Positions 60,710-64,000 of a DNA stretch of 64,000 bases are shown piece after piece. The notes beneath the pieces are model-generated. The model did no database searches, was not told the origin of the DNA, and was given only the letters and a program-made list of their open reading frames with translations. Numbering within the stretch: position 1 is the stretch's first letter; the number at the start of each line of letters is the position of its first letter. Made by a program: the position numbers and the translations under genes. The stretch covers positions 1 to 64,000 of the forward strand of contig CALWPC010000027.1 in NCBI GenBank assembly GCA_944383325.1, given 5' to 3'. The stretch comes from an uncultured Lachnospiraceae bacterium (lineage in GTDB: Bacteria > Bacillota > Clostridia > Lachnospirales > Lachnospiraceae).

Positions 60710-60753
60710 TCGTAGCGCGATGTAAGTGTTGATCTGTTTGAGGAGGATATGTG

Positions 60754-61506
60754 ATGGCGAGAAGGAAAATTATTGCCGGCAACTGGAAAATGAATAAGAC
60801 TCCGAGCGAGGCGGTTGCACTGGTAAACGAATTAAAACCGTTAGTGGCAAATGATGAAGTAGATGTTGTTTTTTGCGTGCCGGCAATTGATATTATACCG
60901 GCAATGGAGGCAGCCAAGGGAAGCAATATCTGTATCGGCGCAGAAAATATGTATTTTGAGGAGAGCGGCGCGTATACGGGAGAGATTGCTCCGAATATGC
61001 TTACCGACGTCGGTGTAAAGTATGTGATTATCGGACATTCCGAGAGAAGAGAATATTTTGCAGAGACAGACGAGACGGTGAATAAAAAAGTCTTAAAGGC
61101 GTTTGAGCATGGCATTACTCCGATTATCTGCTGCGGCGAATCCTTAACACAGCGCGAGCAGGGCATTACGATTGACTGGATACGTCAACAGATTAAAATT
61201 GCCTTTTTAAATGTGACCGCTCAGCAGGCAGCAACCGCAGTCATTGCATATGAGCCGATCTGGGCAATCGGAACCGGAAAAGTGGCTACAACCGAGCAGG
61301 CGCAGGAGGTATGTGCTGCGATTCGCGAATGCATCGCGCAGCTGTATGACCAGGCGACGGCAGATGCGATCCGTATTCAGTACGGGGGCAGTGTGTCGGC
61401 AGCTTCCGCTCCGGAACTGTTTGCTCAGCCGGATATTGACGGAGGTTTGGTAGGCGGCGCTTCGCTGAAGGCGGACTTTGGAAAGATTGTAAACTACAAT
61501 AAATAA
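60754..61506 (+). CDS. tpiA: Triosephosphate isomerase
   Basis: Interconverts the triose phosphates, 250 residues. Active-site residues: Lys in GNWKMNK, His in [11 protein letters not shown], Glu in [11 protein letters not shown], then the phosphate loop IQYGGSVS and GGLVGGASL. The start at 60754 has GGAGG seven bases upstream. It closes the gap-pgk-tpiA row and is followed by a terminator. Confidence 0.97.
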   Translation: MARRKIIAGNWKMNKTPSEAVALVNELKPLVANDEVDVVFCVPAIDIIPAMEAAKGSNICIGAENMYFEESGAYTGEIAPNMLTDVGVKYVIIGHSERREYFAETDETVNKKVLKAFEHGITPIICCGESLTQREQGITIDWIRQQIKIAFLNVTAQQAATAVIAYEPIWAIGTGKVATTEQAQEVCAAIRECIAQLYDQATADAIRIQYGGSVSAASAPELFAQPDIDGGLVGGASLKADFGKIVNYNK

Positions 61507-61524
61507 ACTCCGGGTGCTTGGAAT

Positions 61525-61567
61525 CCCCCGTCTTTGCGGCTTATGCCGGCAAAAGACGGGGGTTTTT
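61525..61567 (+). terminator. Terminator of the glycolytic operon
   Basis: CCCCCGTCTTT pairs with AAAGACGGGGG, with an inner GCGGC/GCCGGC helix, followed by TTTTTA. Strong intrinsic terminator. Confidence 0.92.
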
Positions 61568-61601
61568 ATTCGCCGGAGGACGATAGGGGGCAGGACGACG
61601 A

Positions 61602-62483
61602 GTGAAGGGTTGGTTATTAGGAAATCAATTTTTGCGCGAGACACGTTTTTGCGCATTGTATGATCGGTTGTTGTCGGCGGCAGAAAGGAGAAATGTGGCG
61701 CTTTGCTATAAAACAAACGCGGAGGTGCTCGCAAATTTTCCGAAACTGCTGGAAAGCGAGCATCCGGACTTTGTTATTTTCTGGGATAAAGATGAAGTGT
61801 TGGCGTGGATGTTGGAGTCAAAGGGTCTGCGTCTGTTTAATTCGGCACGTGCCATTACAGACTGCGATAATAAGGCGCTCACTTACGCCAGACTGCTTGC
61901 GACGGGTATTCCGACGCCGCAGACAATTCCTGCGCCCGTAACTTATGAGAGAGTCGGATATACGGACTTTACATTTTTGGAACATGTGGGGGAAATTTTG
62001 GGGTTTCCAATGATTGTAAAAGAATGTTACGGGTCGTTCGGGGCGCAGGTTTATCTTGTACACGATCTATCGGAGTGCAGAAAGCTTCTTTCCGAAAAAG
62101 CGGGTACGCCGATGCTGTTTCAGAAATTTTTGGCGCATACTGCAGGAAGGGATGTGCGGATTTATATGGTCGGCGGAGAGATCGCAGCAGCCATTGAGCG
62201 GAAAAACCCGTCGGATTTTCGCGCAAATGTGGCGGCAGGCGGTCAGGCGGCTGCGTACCGGCCGAATACACAAGAGGCGGCGATTGCGAGGGCAGCCTGT
62301 ATATGTCTGCATTTGGACTTTGGCGGAGTGGATCTTTTGTGGGATGAGCGCGGAAGACCGTTAGTGTGTGAAGTGAATTCCAATGCGCATTTTCAGGGCA
62401 TTGCGGATGCGACCGGGGTTCATGTGGAGGAGTGGATTTTAGACTGGATTTTACATGCGGTAAAGACCGGAAAGACAGTATAA
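61602..62483 (+). CDS. ATP-grasp ligase, RimK-like
   Basis: A 293-residue ATP-grasp protein. The core shows PMIVKECYGSFGAQVYLV (ATP-binding Lys and Gly loop), MLFQKFLAHTAGRDVRIYMVGG, and the magnesium site VDLLWDERGRPLVCEVNSNAHFQG. It resembles RimK and related alpha-L-amino-acid ligases that add amino acids to proteins, peptides or cofactors. The substrate is not known. A GTG start at 61602 is preceded by AGGGGGCAGG. It is a stand-alone gene between two terminator/promoter boundaries. Confidence 0.83.
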   Translation: MKGWLLGNQFLRETRFCALYDRLLSAAERRNVALCYKTNAEVLANFPKLLESEHPDFVIFWDKDEVLAWMLESKGLRLFNSARAITDCDNKALTYARLLATGIPTPQTIPAPVTYERVGYTDFTFLEHVGEILGFPMIVKECYGSFGAQVYLVHDLSECRKLLSEKAGTPMLFQKFLAHTAGRDVRIYMVGGEIAAAIERKNPSDFRANVAAGGQAAAYRPNTQEAAIARAACICLHLDFGGVDLLWDERGRPLVCEVNSNAHFQGIADATGVHVEEWILDWILHAVKTGKTV

Positions 62484-62559
62484 AACCTCCATTTCCTGCC
62501 CATAATGCTAATACAGTATATCGCAGTAGTCAGGAACATCGGAAAAGATGCGGTTGTGC

Positions 62560-62588
62560 TTGACAGAAAAAAAGAAGAAAGGTATACT
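62560..62588 (+). promoter_or_regulatory. Sigma-A promoter of ahpC-trxB
   Basis: Perfect TTGACA (62560-62565), 17-base spacer, TATACT (62583-62588). Transcription would begin about 62595, at the edge of a palindrome. Confidence 0.87.
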
Positions 62589-62594
62589 GATGAT

Positions 62595-62612
62595 AGTTAG
62601 TTTTAACTAACT
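62595..62612. promoter_or_regulatory. Palindromic operator at the ahpC start site
   Basis: AGTTAGTT, two bases, AACTAACT: perfect 8-bp arms exactly where transcription should begin. It is well placed for a repressor. It does not match PerR or Fur boxes, so a MarR- or HxlR-type redox regulator is a fair guess. Confidence 0.7.
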
Positions 62613-62645
62613 AAAACCTTAAAAAATCGGCAGGAGGGATGACAT

Positions 62646-63209
62646 ATGTCAATGATTGGCAGGGAAGTCAGTGAGTTTTCCGTTCAGTATTTTCAGAACG
62701 GCAAATTTTCCACAATGAAAAAGGCGGATATTATGGGAAAATGGAGTGTGTTTTTCTTTTATCCGGCGGATTTTACGTTTGTTTGCCCGACAGAATTGGA
62801 AGATTTGGCAAACAAGTATGCAGAGTTTCAAAAAATTGGATGTGAAATTTATTCCGTTTCCTGCGACACGCATTTTGTGCATAAGGCATGGCATGACGCG
62901 TCGGAACGTATAAAGAAAATTCAGTATCCGATGCTAGCGGATCCGACGCATTGTTTGTCCAGGGATTTTGAAGTATACATTGAGGCGGACGGACTGGCGG
63001 AGCGGGGAAGCTTTATTGTGAATCCGGAAGGGAAAATTGCGGCTTATGAAGTGAGCGCGGGTAATGTCGGGAGAGATGCGGATGAATTGTTCCGCAAGGT
63101 ACAGGCGTGTCAGTTTGTGTATGAACACGGTGATGAAGTGTGCCCTGCGAAATGGCAGCCCGGCGAGACGACTTTAAAGCCCAGTCTTGAGCTTGTGGGG
63201 CAGTTGTAA
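62646..63209 (+). CDS. ahpC: Alkyl hydroperoxide reductase AhpC, 2-Cys peroxiredoxin
   Basis: Reduces peroxides, 187 residues. The peroxidatic Cys lies in FYPADFTFVCPTELEDLA and the resolving Cys in GDEVCPAKWQPGE, both intact; RGSFIVNPEG is also conserved. AGGAGG precedes ATG 62646. It is followed after three bases by a thioredoxin-reductase-like gene that would recharge it, so the two form a peroxide-defence operon behind the palindromic operator. Confidence 0.95.
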   Translation: MSMIGREVSEFSVQYFQNGKFSTMKKADIMGKWSVFFFYPADFTFVCPTELEDLANKYAEFQKIGCEIYSVSCDTHFVHKAWHDASERIKKIQYPMLADPTHCLSRDFEVYIEADGLAERGSFIVNPEGKIAAYEVSAGNVGRDADELFRKVQACQFVYEHGDEVCPAKWQPGETTLKPSLELVGQL

Positions 63210-63212
63210 GAG

Positions 63213-64000
63213 ATGGGCGGCGCGTCAACAGAAAACCTCTATGATGTGGTCGTTATCGGCGGCGGTCCGGCAGGTCTTACCGCAGCGCTTTATCTTGCCA
63301 GAGCGCGGTATCGCGTTGTTGTACTTGAAAAAGAACAGTTTGGCGGGCAGATTACGATTACATCGGAGGTTGTCAATTATCCTGGAATTGAGAAAACAGA
63401 CGGAAAAGCGCTGACGGAATCTATGCGCAGACAGGCGCAAAATTTTGGCGCCGAATTTCTGCTGACAAAAGCGGAGGCGCTGGATTGCAGCGGGGACGTC
63501 AAAAAGGTAAAAACTAGCCGCGGAACACTGGAGTGTTTTGGAATTCTGCTAGCGACAGGGGCTCATCCGCGCATGGTTGGGTTTGCAGGTGAACAGGAGT
63601 TTCAGGGGCACGGGGTTGCGTACTGCGCTACCTGTGACGGAGAATTTTTTGCCGGACTGGATGTGTTCGTGGTCGGCGGCGGGTTTGCAGCAGCGGAAGA
63701 GAGTGTCTTTTTGACAAAATATGCGAGACATGTGACGATTTTAGTTCGGGAGGATGATTTTACATGCGCCCGGTCAGTGGCCGAGAAGGCGAGAAAGCAC
63801 CCTGACATCACCGTGTTGACCAGTACAGAAGTGGAGAATGTATCCGGGGACAGCGTCCTGCGCTTACTTCGCTATCGCAATACGAAAACGGGAGAAGTGC
63901 ATGAATACAGGCCGCCGCAGGGAGAGACGTTCGGCGTGTTTGTCTTTGCCGGATATGAGCCGGCCACTGCTCTCGTGAACGGCATTGCAGAACTTGACGA
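63213..64000 (+). CDS. trxB: Thioredoxin reductase-like flavoprotein, partial at window end
   Basis: At least 262 residues, running off the right edge. An FAD-binding start DVVVIGGGPAGLTAALYLARA, GQITITSEVVNYPG, the redox pair in YCATCDGEFF (CATC), and the NAD(P)H loop VVGGGFAAAEES. The nucleotide loop has FAA where classical TrxB has NSA, a small divergence. The ATG at 63213 is three bases after the ahpC stop, so translation is probably coupled. It likely serves AhpC in an AhpF-like role. Any extra C-terminal domain is not visible here. Confidence 0.9.
   Translation, partial: MGGASTENLYDVVVIGGGPAGLTAALYLARARYRVVVLEKEQFGGQITITSEVVNYPGIEKTDGKALTESMRRQAQNFGAEFLLTKAEALDCSGDVKKVKTSRGTLECFGILLATGAHPRMVGFAGEQEFQGHGVAYCATCDGEFFAGLDVFVVGGGFAAAEESVFLTKYARHVTILVREDDFTCARSVAEKARKHPDITVLTSTEVENVSGDSVLRLLRYRNTKTGEVHEYRPPQGETFGVFVFAGYEPATALVNGIAELD

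Overview
The window reads as a chromosomal segment of an endospore-forming, anaerobic Clostridia, most likely a Lachnospiraceae-type gut or rumen bacterium. Supporting signs are spo0A with upstream 0A boxes, sigH in the cysS-mrnC-rlmB-sigH order, HrcA/CIRCE control of groESL, a T-box leader, dockerin proteins, Mini-III RNase, the single-chain purL, and tRNA/tmRNA genes without an encoded CCA. Most genes have moderate GC; one AT-rich island (about 31.1-33.0 kb) stands out.

Layout. 0-2.0 kb: a broken response regulator (N-terminal half lost beside a possible insertion-sequence end) followed by an intact histidine kinase. 2.1-5.7 kb: a giant secreted protein with three LamG-like repeats and a dockerin. 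5.8-6.8 kb: an NAD-dependent epimerase on the minus strand. 7.0-7.3 kb: tmRNA. 7.6-20.6 kb: a complete polyamine module. It has a PotABCD importer, a PII-like signal protein, a LuxR-type regulator, and enzymes for agmatine -> N-carbamoylputrescine -> putrescine -> 4-aminobutanal -> GABA -> succinate semialdehyde -> 4-hydroxybutyrate. 21.2-31.0 kb: spo0A, glycogen synthase, a nuclease-helicase, a GH13 enzyme, a pseudouridine synthase, ligA and metA. 31.1-32.9 kb: an AT-rich accessory patch of tiny antitoxin-like or decayed genes plus a DUF2726/CFI-box protein. 33-36.2 kb: a sodium-coupled transporter and two tandem paralogous membrane proteins. 36.2-39.3 kb: a tryptophan T-box and trpXYZ-like ABC importer. 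39.4-46.7 kb: an OPT transporter, groESL, tRNA-Trp, and a dockerin-bearing glucosaminidase. 46.8-57.4 kb: purL, a VOC protein, tRNA-Val and tRNA-Met, and an ispF-GNAT-cysE-cysS-mrnC-rlmB-sigH operon. 57.3-64 kb: a PHP phosphatase, gap-pgk-tpiA, an ATP-grasp ligase, and an ahpC-trxB peroxide-defence pair whose second gene runs off the window.

The most interesting system is the polyamine module. Its pathway is complete in gene content from agmatine to 4-hydroxybutyrate. Two of its promoters (4hbD-gabT and potN-potABCD) share a direct-repeat GGRGTA element whose downstream copy abuts a TTGAAA -35 box, with the same 28-bp offset from the upstream copy. This is a candidate site for the local LuxR-type protein. 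Three transcription units also carry a terminator-like hairpin between the predicted promoter and the first gene, which suggests attenuation. The PII-like protein lacks the T-loop tyrosine used for uridylylation and resembles the recently described PotN group. All of this is sequence reading without database searches.
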